NCBI GenBank assembly: GCA_902476295.1
Contig: CABSDC010000042.1
Span: 1-20,138, forward strand
Origin: SFTJ01 sp905210415
GTDB lineage: Bacteria > Bacteroidota > Bacteroidia > Bacteroidales > Muribaculaceae
Length of the DNA stretch: 20,138 bases
Direction of reading: 5' to 3'
The notes beneath the pieces were generated by a model, which saw only the letters and a list, made by a program, of their open reading frames with translations, was not told the origin of the DNA and did no database searches. Positions 1 through 7,250 of this stretch are shown here, piece by piece. Made by a program: the position numbers and the translations under genes. The first letter of the stretch is position 1. Each line of letters starts with the position of its first letter.

Positions 1-2
1 CA

Positions 3-686
3 GCCCCTGCCGACACGATGAACAACGATGAAGTGGCTGTGATCAATGCCTCGGCAGGTAGAACAGAGGAAGGCGGCTCGCGAGGTGTGAGCATGTTTAT
101 CGACATAGTGCTATTTCTGATTTCGGCTGTGGCTCTGTATATGGCATGGATGGCTCGCCACGAAAATACCGAACTGAAGAAAGAACTTGAATATAAGAAT
201 AATAAGATGGCTTCGCAATTTGAGAAGTTCTCAAAGAATATCACCACCGACCTTAATCGTGTGACGTATAAGGTGAACAAACGTCGTGTGGCTGATGGCA
301 CAGAAGGCACGATATCGTTTAACGACGATGGAGGCGCGGCTGAGATATGCGAGCCTGTGCTGGAGCCAAGAAAGTATTTCCTCACCAAGCCAGATGCCAA
401 CGACTACTTTATGCGCGCCACCGATGGCATGGAGGTGGGCAACTCAATATATGAGTTGTGCACGTTTGATGGTTTGACAGGCACATTCAGGGTGATTGAC
501 AATGCCGATGTTCATCACTTCGCACTGATGATGCCTACCGAAAATCTGGCGCGTGCTTGCACAGGAAACGCCATACAGATTTCCAACGGCAACACTCGCA
601 TTGTGACTGACCGCGATGGCACAGCGCGTTTTGAAAACGGCAAGTGGCATGTGGCAGTGAAAGCAATTATACACTACGAAGCATAA
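3..686 (+). CDS. Hypothetical single-pass membrane protein with coiled coil, possibly 5'-partial
   Basis: No family is recognised. The first ATG in the window is at 18 and would give 222 residues. The frame stays open to base 3 with no stop, so the true start may lie outside the window. Numbering from that ATG, a short polar, Gly/Glu-rich head is followed by one hydrophobic segment at about 27-46 (FIDIVLFLISAVALYMAWMA). A charged Lys/Glu-rich stretch at about 47-76 looks like a short coiled coil. The remaining region of about 145 residues is mixed polar and probably folded, with no recognisable catalytic motif. No signal-peptide cleavage site is evident, so the likely topology is a membrane anchor with a long C-terminal domain. 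The zinc-ribbon gene follows after 53 bp on the same strand, and co-transcription is plausible. That the frame is real rests on its length and on the orderly membrane/coiled-coil layout. Confidence 0.7.
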   Translation, partial: APADTMNNDEVAVINASAGRTEEGGSRGVSMFIDIVLFLISAVALYMAWMARHENTELKKELEYKNNKMASQFEKFSKNITTDLNRVTYKVNKRRVADGTEGTISFNDDGGAAEICEPVLEPRKYFLTKPDANDYFMRATDGMEVGNSIYELCTFDGLTGTFRVIDNADVHHFALMMPTENLARACTGNAIQISNGNTRIVTDRDGTARFENGKWHVAVKAIIHYEA

Positions 687-698
687 GTGCGAGCTTCG

Positions 699-718
699 CA
701 ATCCGAGAAAATGGATTG
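699..718 (+). other. Small intergenic hairpin
   Basis: CAATCC (699-704) pairs with GGATTG (713-718) across an 8-nt loop, between the first two genes. There is no T-tract directly after it, so it is a weak terminator candidate at best. A second tiny stem (GCGA/TCGC) lies immediately before it. It may be an attenuating or processing structure, or chance. Confidence 0.25.
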
Positions 719-739
719 TAGAAAACGTAAAAATAGAGA

Positions 740-1246
740 ATGAAATATAGGTGTCCACGATGTGGAAAAATAATTGAACTGTCTGACGATGAACTGGTTT
801 CGCAAGGCAATGTGATGGTGTGTCCGTGTTGCTTGATGGAGTTTCAAGGCAACCTGCACGAATATGCTGTGTCAGCCGAGGCCGACAGAGTTCAGAGGCA
901 ATACTACTACGGACTGGCTTCGGATAATCCCTCGCCAGCGGTGACCTATTGCCGATATTGTGGCGCGAAAATCAGCGATAATTGCAATTTCTGCCCAGTA
1001 TGCGGCAGCAAACTCACACAAGAGGCAGTGCCGCAGCCGCAGGGTGCGCCGCGGAAGACACCTAACGGCAACGCGCCGAGGGTGGCACCAAAGACGAAAA
1101 AACAGCCGGTGCAAATGCCATATATGCCCAGCTATAGATATAATATGGGGCAATATGTGCCGCATAAGAAGGCTAAAGCCGCCAAATGGATGTATGCGGT
1201 GATGGTGGCGCTTGGCATCTTGCTCATATATCTGGTGTCGTGCTGA
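740..1246 (+). CDS. Double zinc-ribbon protein with C-terminal membrane anchor
   Basis: This 168-residue protein has an N-terminal zinc-binding motif made of C5-P-R-C8 and C28-P-C-C31. A second, classic zinc ribbon is made of C71-R-Y-C74-G and C85-P-V-C88-G. A Pro/Lys/Asn-rich linker of about 55 residues (93-145) leads to one hydrophobic helix at about 149-166 at the extreme C-terminus, so it looks tail-anchored with the zinc modules in the cytosol. Such zinc ribbons usually mediate protein or nucleic-acid contacts; no enzyme domain is visible and the partner is unknown. The last codons (YLVSC, stop) are copied again at 2425-2444 as part of an 80-bp direct repeat. It follows the membrane/coiled-coil gene by 53 bp and probably belongs to the same transcription unit. 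Confidence 0.75.
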   Translation: MKYRCPRCGKIIELSDDELVSQGNVMVCPCCLMEFQGNLHEYAVSAEADRVQRQYYYGLASDNPSPAVTYCRYCGAKISDNCNFCPVCGSKLTQEAVPQPQGAPRKTPNGNAPRVAPKTKKQPVQMPYMPSYRYNMGQYVPHKKAKAAKWMYAVMVALGILLIYLVSC

Positions 1247-1306
1247 TTACCCAGCAGAGACAGATTTCGGATAAAAATGGATAAAGATTTACACGGTTGA
1301 GGAATA
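1227..1306 (+). repeat. 80-bp direct repeat, copy 1
   Basis: Identical to 2425-2504 except for one base (G at 1295, A at 2493). This copy holds the last five codons and stop of the zinc-ribbon gene plus 60 bp of downstream sequence. The two copies bracket the AT-rich acyltransferase gene, 1198 bp apart. This pattern arises by duplication, by homologous insertion, or by site-specific integration that restores a gene end. Confidence 0.95.
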
Positions 1307-1312
1307 AGATAG

Positions 1313-1319
1313 AAAGGAG
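1313..1319 (+). promoter_or_regulatory. Strong ribosome binding site of the repeat-flanked acyltransferase
   Basis: AAAGGAG lies seven bases before the ATG at 1327. Such a full Shine-Dalgarno sequence is unusual here: the other genes in the window have weak or no purine-rich leaders, as is common in Bacteroidetes. It sits just outside the direct repeat, so it belongs to the inserted unit. It fixes the start codon. Confidence 0.6.
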
Positions 1320-1326
1320 TATATAA

Positions 1327-2322
1327 ATGGGGAAAAAATCAGTTCATTTAGACTGGGTAGACATATTGAGAGGGGTAAACATTTTGTTGGTGGTTATGTG
1401 GCATGTGTCGCTTGTTGATTTGTCTACAGGAAAGCCAGATATAATGTGTTACCATATACAGGAAATGTTTATTCCGTTTAGAATGCCATTGTTTATGTTT
1501 ATATCTGGTGGTGTTTTATATTTGGGTAGAATTTGCAAAGATTGGCAAACGATAGACTTATATGTAGATAAGGCTAAGCGTTTATTGCTTCCGTTCATCG
1601 TGTTTGGCCTGTTTTATTGTACAATAAAGGCGTTGATGAATCAGATTGTTAAGTCACCTATAGATATTTCTATTAACTATTTTTTCAAATCTTTAACGGT
1701 AATATATTTTAAAGGAAGTCCGACTGTGCAATTGTGGTTTTTAGTGGCTCTCTCTGTTATGATGGTGATGTTCCCATTATATAAGGTTCTTTGCAGAAAT
1801 GTTGTGGCTATGAACGTGTTTTTGCTATTGACGGTTTTGTGGTATTGTTATGACCCGATAGAATTACCGAATGTGTTTTGTTTGAATAGGGTGAGTAAAT
1901 TTTTAGTGTTCTTCTTTCTTGGCATATACAGCTTTAAGTTTAAATTGTATGATTATCTGGGAAACTTCTATGCTCTAGTGGTCGGGCTTGCTTGCTATAT
2001 GGTGAGTCTATGGTATGAAATTGATTTGCTGTGCTCGATATCTGGTATTGTGATGATGGTTTCTTTGGGAATAATAATATCGAAAAGTGCACCGAATTTT
2101 TTAAGTAGTTGGAGGGGATATTCGTATCAAATATATCTGATGTCATTGGTGTTTCAAGGTTTTGTTGAACTGGTCTTGTGGAAATCGTTTGGCAGACGGG
2201 AGTTGTTTTGGGGTTTTTATGCGTTGAATATTATATTCGGAGTTTTGGGTCCTGTGCTTGTGGCAAAGATGGTTGGGCGGAGTAAATATGCTGAGTTGAG
2301 AATGTGCTTCGGAATGAAATGA
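1327..2322 (+). CDS. Membrane acyltransferase family 3 (inserted or duplicated copy)
   Basis: A 331-residue polytopic protein of the Acyl_transf_3 family (OafA/NodX/WecH type). These proteins move acetyl or other short acyl groups from the cytoplasmic side onto sugars of LPS, capsule or other envelope glycans. Family marks are the first-helix motif WVDILRGVNILLVVMWH with its Arg and His, FRMPLFMFISG in helix 2, and about ten hydrophobic segments. The length is normal for the family. It is clearly paralogous to the product of 4762-5778: shared WVDILRG, MPLFMF.SG, KGSP, the YSYQIYLMSL-type motif, and the C-terminus LRMCFG.K. The gene is visibly AT-richer than its neighbours and lies between the two 80-bp repeats, with an intron-like remnant directly downstream. 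This points to arrival by transfer or duplication. The acceptor sugar is unknown. Confidence 0.85.
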   Translation: MGKKSVHLDWVDILRGVNILLVVMWHVSLVDLSTGKPDIMCYHIQEMFIPFRMPLFMFISGGVLYLGRICKDWQTIDLYVDKAKRLLLPFIVFGLFYCTIKALMNQIVKSPIDISINYFFKSLTVIYFKGSPTVQLWFLVALSVMMVMFPLYKVLCRNVVAMNVFLLLTVLWYCYDPIELPNVFCLNRVSKFLVFFFLGIYSFKFKLYDYLGNFYALVVGLACYMVSLWYEIDLLCSISGIVMMVSLGIIISKSAPNFLSSWRGYSYQIYLMSLVFQGFVELVLWKSFGRRELFWGFYALNIIFGVLGPVLVAKMVGRSKYAELRMCFGMK

Positions 2323-2361
2323 AAAACGCATGTGTCCATTTTTTACCACAAGATTTTTTTT

Positions 2362-2424
2362 GTTCGCCCAGTACGAACGTGTTATAACGGGTGTAAGTCC
2401 CCGCCGTCCTAATATTGGGAAGGT
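2362..2424 (+). mobile_element. Possible 5' remnant of a group II intron
   Basis: The stretch has the look of the start of bacterial group II intron domain I: GTTCGCCC..., a small stem GTTCG/CGAAC, then the GGGTGTAAGTCCC-type element and CCTAATATTGGGAAGG. It ends abruptly where the second 80-bp repeat begins at 2425. No intron-encoded reverse transcriptase or domain V is visible, so if real it is a scrap left by recombination. The assignment rests on remembered sequence style, not on a covariance search. Confidence 0.4.
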
Positions 2425-2504
2425 TATATCTGGTGTCGTGCTGATTACCCAGCAGAGACAGATTTCGGATAAAAATGGATAAAGATTTACACAGTTGAGG
2501 AATA
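2425..2504 (+). repeat. 80-bp direct repeat, copy 2
   Basis: Second copy of the repeat at 1227-1306, with one mismatch. It begins with the duplicated last codons and stop of the zinc-ribbon gene, although no upstream gene body precedes it here. It joins directly onto the intron-like remnant on its left and the leader of the guanylyltransferase operon on its right. Confidence 0.95.
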
Positions 2505-2535
2505 TCCCCGATGCCGTGTTTTTTTATGTGCTTTA

Positions 2536-2567
2536 ATTGGGCATATCACGTTTTATTGCTATATTAG
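2536..2567 (+). promoter_or_regulatory. Putative Bacteroidetes-type promoter for the manC operon
   Basis: ATTG at 2536-2539 and TATATTAG at 2560-2567 are separated by 20 bp. The second box matches the Bacteroidetes -7 consensus TAnnTTTG in all but one position. Two other genes in this window show the same ATTG-N20-TAnnTTTG spacing. The expected transcription start is about 17 bases before the ATG at 2592. Confidence 0.4.
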
Positions 2568-2591
2568 CAAATAATTTTAAAACAAACATAC

Positions 2592-3668
2592 ATGAACAAC
2601 AGATATTGTGTGATAATGTGTGGCGGTGTAGGAAGTAGATTTTGGCCATACAGCCGCACAGACCTTCCGAAACAGTTTATCGATTTCTTTGGTACGGGAC
2701 GCACATTGCTTCAGATGAGTTACGACAGAATACAGGGTATCGTGCCAAAAGAGAATATCCTGCTTGTGACTAATGAAAAATACGCCGGTCTGATACGTGA
2801 ACAGTTGCCTGACCTTCAGCCAGACCAAATACTTTGTGAACCAGCCCGACGCAACACTGCGCCGTGCATCGCTTGGGCTGCATATCACATATATGCCAAA
2901 AATCCAGATGCACAGATCATGGTGGCTCCAAGCGACCACTTGATAATGAAGGTGGAAGAATATCGCAAATGCATATTGCGAGGCTTTGAGTTTATCAAAG
3001 ACCGCGACGTGCTGCTCACACTCGGCATTCAGCCAAATCGCCCCGAAACGGGCTACGGCTACATCCAAGTGGGCGAGGAGTGCGAAGACACTGTGAAGAA
3101 GGTGAAGACATTCACCGAAAAGCCAAACCTTGAGTTGGCAAAGGTGTTCCTTGCCACAGGCGAGTTTATGTGGAATTCGGGTATGTTCCTCTGGCCAGTG
3201 AAGAGCATTCTCAGTGCTTTGCGCAAATATGCCAGTGTGATCACCGACTATTTCGATGGCGGAATGGATAAGTTTGGCACCGAAGCCGAAAAAGAGTTCA
3301 TTGAGACCATATTCCCATCATGCCCTAACATATCCATTGACTTTGCAGTGATGGAGAAGGCTCCTAACGTGTATGTGGAATGCGTGGAATTTGGCTGGAG
3401 TGATCTTGGCACATGGAGCGCGCTCTATGAAAACTCAGAGAAGAACGCTGATGGCAATGTCACTCAGAAGTGCAAAGCTCTGATGTTTGACAGCACCAAC
3501 AACGTTGTTGCGATGAAGCACGATAAACTTGTGGTGGTGTCGGGTCTCGACGATTATATAATAGCCGATTCTGACGATGTTCTGCTCATCGTGCCGAAGT
3601 CGGAAGAACAGAAAATCAAAGTCTACGTAAACGAAGTGAAACTAAACTACGGCGACGAATACCTATAA
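2592..3668 (+). CDS. manC: Mannose-1-phosphate guanylyltransferase (GDP-mannose pyrophosphorylase)
   Basis: The 358-residue enzyme makes GDP-mannose from mannose-1-phosphate and GTP in the cytosol, the entry point for GDP-mannose and GDP-fucose used in envelope glycans. The nucleotidyltransferase signature GGVGSRFWPYSRTDLPKQF lies at residues 11-29. APSDH (112-116) is the metal/nucleotide-binding region, and TFTEKPN, FMWNSGMFLW and EFGWSDLGTW are further conserved blocks. It is the single-domain form, lacking the C-terminal phosphomannose isomerase domain of long ManC/AlgA proteins, which fits Bacteroidetes homologues. The gene opens a tight operon: its stop is one base from the start of the next acyltransferase. 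A manA-like function must be supplied elsewhere. The gene symbol follows the reaction; other names such as cpsB or rfbM are in use. Confidence 0.93.
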   Translation: MNNRYCVIMCGGVGSRFWPYSRTDLPKQFIDFFGTGRTLLQMSYDRIQGIVPKENILLVTNEKYAGLIREQLPDLQPDQILCEPARRNTAPCIAWAAYHIYAKNPDAQIMVAPSDHLIMKVEEYRKCILRGFEFIKDRDVLLTLGIQPNRPETGYGYIQVGEECEDTVKKVKTFTEKPNLELAKVFLATGEFMWNSGMFLWPVKSILSALRKYASVITDYFDGGMDKFGTEAEKEFIETIFPSCPNISIDFAVMEKAPNVYVECVEFGWSDLGTWSALYENSEKNADGNVTQKCKALMFDSTNNVVAMKHDKLVVVSGLDDYIIADSDDVLLIVPKSEEQKIKVYVNEVKLNYGDEYL

Positions 3669-3669
3669 G

Positions 3670-4731
3670 ATGAGGCAAAAAATAAACAGCGATGCTTCAA
3701 ACGTGGTGCGTCGGGATAATTGTTTTACGTTACTGAGATACTTGTTTTTCTTCTGCATCCTTTGCAATCACTTTTTTGTGATAAATGGTGCAGAAGAAAC
3801 TCCATTTATTGGTATATACTTGGTGCAAGGCTTTTTTATAATAAGTGGCGTGCTGGTGTATAATAGCTATGAGCGATCGGGATCGGCAAAGGTGTTTGCG
3901 CTGAAGCGATTCCTGAGAATTTATCCTGCTTATTTCACTGTGGTGCTGTCGGGATTTATCGTGATGGCTTTTGCCACTAAACTTCCGTGGAACGAGTATT
4001 TCACTCATAGAGAGACGTGGAAGTATTTGTTTGCCAATCTATGTTTCGGCAACTTCCTGCAGCCCACCTTGCCAGGTGTATTTGAAGACAATCCTCTGCC
4101 GTGGATCAACTCTTCGCTTTGGACGCTGAAGGTGGAGATTATGTTTTATTTCACGGTGCCGATAGTGGCATGGTTGGTGAAGAAATTCGGCTATAAGGTG
4201 GTGTTGATACCCATAGTGGCATTTTCGTTTTTGTGGGATATCTCCACGATGCAGCTATATGCGCTGACTGAGAAAAAGATATTTTATGACCTGAATCACC
4301 AGATATTTGGTGAACTTGCATATTTCTATTTTCCGGTGTTGATATATCACTACCGCGACAAGATATTGAAGAGTTGGTTGGTGCTTTTGGCGGCTGCCGC
4401 ATTATTGGTGTTGATATCTTATGTATATCAACTTCGTCCGTTGTCGTGTTTTGCACTTCCTCTTGCCGTGATGTTCGTGGCATATAGGTTTACATTCTTG
4501 TTTAAATGGTCGGCGGTGACCGACTATAACTATGAGATGTATCTGGTTCGTTTTCCCACACTGCAAATGTTGTGCTTGAGCTCGTTGCCATTCACGTTCG
4601 GAACGTTTGCATTGGGATTTGTGTTGATTTCTATGATGGCAGTTCCGTTGCATTATGTTTGCGACCACTTTAGTTATAAGAAGATGTATAAAAGGGGCGC
4701 TTTAGACAGAATCTTGAAAACACGTGGGTGA
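3670..4731 (+). CDS. Membrane acyltransferase family 3 (OafA/YrhL-like)
   Basis: A 353-residue polytopic acyltransferase, expected to transfer an acetyl or similar group to a surface polysaccharide. N-terminal family marks are NCFTLLRYLFFFCILCNHFF (Arg and His of helix 1), GFFIISG in helix 2, and KRFLRIYPAYF, typical of OafA-type enzymes. LWTLKVEIMFY, in the middle of the protein, matches the LWSLxVExxFY block of this subfamily. About ten membrane segments are apparent. It differs clearly from the two paralogues at 1327 and 4762. The ATG lies one base after the stop of manC, so translational coupling is likely. The next acyltransferase starts 30 bases after its stop. The location beside a GDP-mannose enzyme suggests glycan O-acylation, but the acceptor cannot be deduced. 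Confidence 0.88.
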   Translation: MRQKINSDASNVVRRDNCFTLLRYLFFFCILCNHFFVINGAEETPFIGIYLVQGFFIISGVLVYNSYERSGSAKVFALKRFLRIYPAYFTVVLSGFIVMAFATKLPWNEYFTHRETWKYLFANLCFGNFLQPTLPGVFEDNPLPWINSSLWTLKVEIMFYFTVPIVAWLVKKFGYKVVLIPIVAFSFLWDISTMQLYALTEKKIFYDLNHQIFGELAYFYFPVLIYHYRDKILKSWLVLLAAAALLVLISYVYQLRPLSCFALPLAVMFVAYRFTFLFKWSAVTDYNYEMYLVRFPTLQMLCLSSLPFTFGTFALGFVLISMMAVPLHYVCDHFSYKKMYKRGALDRILKTRG

Positions 4732-4761
4732 TTTATCCTGCGGTCAATAGAAGAGATAGGG

Positions 4762-5778
4762 ATGAGTGCAGGGCAACAGAATATGGCAGCACCAGATAGA
4801 TTGGTGTGGGTGGATATCCTGCGTGGCGTGACGATATTGCTTGTGGTGATGAACCATGTGAGCCTTGTGGATATGTCTACAGGGGCGAATCATGAAGCGG
4901 TTTACCGAATAGCGTCGCTGTTTGGGCCACTGCGTATGCCATTGTTTATGTTTGTTTCTGGAGCGATGCTCTATAAAACACGAATAGCGCGAAACTTCAC
5001 GATTCTTTCGTTTTATAAGGATAAGTTCAAGCGCTTGTTTGTGCCATACGCCTTTTTTGTGGTGGTGTATTATGTGATACACTTTTTGATGACATTGCTT
5101 TCGGGAGGTGAAGCCCAGATAAGTATTCAGAGCATATTTGATGCGTACGTTATTTTCAAGAAGGGAAGTCCTGCGTTTTATCTGTGGTTTATTGTCACGT
5201 TGATGGATCTGATGCTGCTGTACCCGATTTTTAGGTGGGCATGCAGTAATAGATATGCGCAGATTGTGATTTTGATGGTGGGTGTAGGCATCTATTTTGT
5301 TCCCCCAGATTTTTTTGCGACAAGGGTGTTTGCGCTGTATAAATTTCCGCAGTATTTGGTGTTCTTCTTCCTCGGAATGGTGTGCTTTGAGAAAAAGTTG
5401 CACGAGAGGTTGAGCGATTGGCGATTGGGGCTTGTGTGTTTTGCAGGCTATGTGGTGAGCTATTACTATGGTTTTGGATTTCTGCAACGGGTGCTAAGCA
5501 TATTCGTTTTCGTATCGTTAGCAATCAATTTGTCAACGTGGATGCCGATGTTGTTTGGTTCGTTTAGAGAACATTCCTATCAAATATATCTTATGTCGCT
5601 TCCGTGCCAGTGGATGGTGGAGATTGTGTTGTGGAAACACATATTCTATGATGAGAGATTGTTTTGGCTGTTCTATATCCTGAGCATATTGGCAGGGGTA
5701 TATGCGCCTGTGCTTGTTTCTAAGGTGGTGATGCTCAGTCATAACAAGGCGCTAAGGATGTGCTTTGGTATAAAATAA
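4762..5778 (+). CDS. Membrane acyltransferase family 3, paralogue of the 1327 gene
   Basis: A 338-residue polytopic member of the Acyl_transf_3 family. WVDILRGVTILLVVMNHVSL carries the conserved Arg and His of the first helix. RMPLFMFVSG, KGSPAFYLWF, HSYQIYLMSL and the terminal LRMCFGIK are shared with the 1327-2322 product, showing common descent. Base composition is closer to the surrounding genes than that of its AT-rich paralogue. The ATG at 4762 is preceded by AGAGATAGGG. A second in-frame ATG at 4783 would remove seven residues and still keep the whole family domain. It is the last gene of the manC operon and is followed directly by a strong terminator. Probable role: O-acylation of a surface sugar. 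Confidence 0.87.
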   Translation: MSAGQQNMAAPDRLVWVDILRGVTILLVVMNHVSLVDMSTGANHEAVYRIASLFGPLRMPLFMFVSGAMLYKTRIARNFTILSFYKDKFKRLFVPYAFFVVVYYVIHFLMTLLSGGEAQISIQSIFDAYVIFKKGSPAFYLWFIVTLMDLMLLYPIFRWACSNRYAQIVILMVGVGIYFVPPDFFATRVFALYKFPQYLVFFFLGMVCFEKKLHERLSDWRLGLVCFAGYVVSYYYGFGFLQRVLSIFVFVSLAINLSTWMPMLFGSFREHSYQIYLMSLPCQWMVEIVLWKHIFYDERLFWLFYILSILAGVYAPVLVSKVVMLSHNKALRMCFGIK

Positions 5779-5818
5779 AAAATCGCTTGTTGCTTCTTTA
5801 AGCAACAAGCGATTTTTT
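5777..5818. terminator. Strong bidirectional intrinsic terminator
   Basis: A perfect 19-bp inverted repeat (arms 5777-5795 and 5800-5818, loop of four bases), beginning inside the stop codon of the acyltransferase. The outer six pairs are A-T, so each strand ends in six Ts. It can stop the manC operon on the plus strand and the tRNA-Pro transcript on the minus strand. Confidence 0.92.
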
Positions 5819-5822
5819 GGTG

Positions 5823-5895
5823 TCGGGGTGAGAAGACTCGAACTTCCGACCTCTACGTCCCGAACGTAGCGCGCTACCAACTGTGCTACACCCCG
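5823..5895 (-). tRNA. tRNA-Pro (anticodon CGG)
   Basis: Read on the minus strand it folds into a full cloverleaf of 73 bases. The acceptor stem is CGGGGTG/CACCCCG with discriminator A, and the D arm carries AGTTGGTA. The anticodon stem CTACG/CGTAG encloses the loop TTCGGGA, giving anticodon CGG. The variable loop has five bases, and the T arm has the TTCGAGT loop. The D stem contains one A-C mismatch. CCA is not encoded: the next bases after the discriminator are CAC. The tRNA is followed by the shared terminator at 5777-5818. Confidence 0.96.
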
Positions 5896-6112
5896 CCGAT
5901 GGTTTTAGCCCAAATCGGTCATTTGGCCGTATATGTAAAAATATTTTCTACTGCTTGGCGTCTTTCGGCTTTTATAAGGCATCTTTTGCTTGTTTTTAAC
6001 TCGCAATTACTCATTAAAAAGCAATCAAAATCTGCACTTCTAAAATTCCGAAATCCATCCGAGCCCTAATGACCGAATTGGGTTTAATCGATGCAAAGAT
6101 ACAAAATAATAT
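5896..6112 (-). other. Leader region of tRNA-Pro with long-range inverted repeat
   Basis: No gene is seen here. On the minus strand a -7-like box TATCTTTG lies at 6094-6101. It would start a transcript about 190 bases before the tRNA. No good -33 element accompanies it. Two 14-nt arms, 5909-5922 and 6069-6082, are reverse complements with one mismatch and would close a large loop in that transcript. This may be a structured leader or an independent small RNA, or chance. Confidence 0.35.
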
Positions 6113-7151
6113 TTAATCTTTAAAAGAAATCTTCAGTTTGCCGTCAGGCGATAGTTTGAGCAGATCTTTTTGTGCGGTGAAATGCGGGAAATACTGTTTT
6201 ATCACCAAAATGCATATTGGGGCGGTGACAACAAGTATTGCAAAAAGTATGTACGGATCAGTTATATTCAGATAGAAGATAAAGAATTGTTTTACTAACA
6301 TATGCGTTCCAAGAACTATTATAGAGTACCTGCCAACAAAAGAGAAGAAAGGAAGACGCTTGATAACATAGCCGATGACAAAGATGGAATATATACCGGC
6401 AAATTGTCCGATGAAGAAACGAGGATAACTAATGTTGTATTTGCAGATACTATGAATTATTGTGCTGTCGGCACAAAGGTAGAGTACAATTAGTGTGATG
6501 GGTAATCCGGTATACAAAAGTCGTGGCTTATGATAGCATAATATTTGAGTCCTGAAAAGGTGTGGAATATAAAAGGTGGGCAGAAATATTAGTGCTGCTG
6601 GAAGTTTAATGTTATATATGAAAAGGATGGCGAGAAATGAATTATATTCATATTGTGATACTATATCGTTGAGCGTAAAGGCTATGAGAGATATGATGAT
6701 GCACAGGGATGCTTTTAGGACTTTGGTCTTATCCTTTAGCAGGGTGTCAATTGCATAGGAGAAGAGCGATAGCCAAACCAGCATTTCTAAAAACCATATA
6801 GGGCCATTGAGTCGTTCAATTGAGCCGTTTACAACGATATCATAGACGAAGCTTTTAAATTCGTTTAGATTAAGTCCGTTGTAGTGTAGCGGAAGAGTGA
6901 TAAGTGCAAATGCGACAAAGAAAACCAGGGGTATGATGTATCGATTCGTTTTTTTTTACGACAAATTGCTTAAACGAGTCGTAAGTTGAGAAGAAAAGCC
7001 CAGACAGAAAAACGTATGTGGGAATACGAGTGTAACTAAGCATCATCATTGCGTGGTTGTCTTCAGGAACAGGGCAATGATAATACATTACTAAAACAAT
7101 AGTTATGCCTTTTATGAGGTCGATATATTCTATGCGTTGCTTCTCTGCCAT
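6113..7151 (-). pseudogene. Membrane acyltransferase family 3, interrupted by a frameshift in an A9 tract
   Basis: Two pieces of one acyltransferase lie in different frames. The N-terminal piece, from the ATG at 7151, reads MAEKQRIEYIDLIKGITIVL, with His in the first helix and RIPTYVFLSG in the second. It then runs into nonsense and stops at 6870. The C-terminal piece runs to 6113. The junction is a run of nine A on the coding strand (6949-6957). Removing one A joins the frames smoothly as FVVKKTNRYIIPLVFFVAFA and onward through GPIWFLEMLVWLS, giving about 345 residues, the normal length for the family with about ten membrane spans. It may be a phase-variable gene currently off, a gene rescued by transcriptional slippage, a young pseudogene, or a base-calling error. 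When in frame it would O-acylate a sugar, like its neighbours. It lies 99 bp downstream of the porZ-like gene, beyond a terminator. Confidence 0.85.
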
Positions 7152-7169
7152 TTTCGGAGGCTAGTGAAA

Positions 7170-7213
7170 AACACATTCATCGCCACTGCGATGGGTGTGG
7201 TGATGAATGTGTT
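7170..7213 (-). terminator. Terminator of the porZ-like gene
   Basis: Arms 7170-7186 and 7197-7213 pair over 17 bases with one G-T wobble around a ten-base loop. Read on the minus strand the stem is followed by TTTTTCACT. It lies 37 bp after the stop of the porZ-like gene and before the frameshifted acyltransferase, separating the two transcripts. Confidence 0.75.
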
Positions 7214-7250
7214 GTATAGTTGGTTTTAACCGAATTGGTTTTAAGAGAGG

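Noticed and set aside
4744..5487. A 247-codon open frame on the minus strand
   Set aside because: It is antisense to an intact acyltransferase and is rich in His/Gln/Lys, as typical of a shadow frame.
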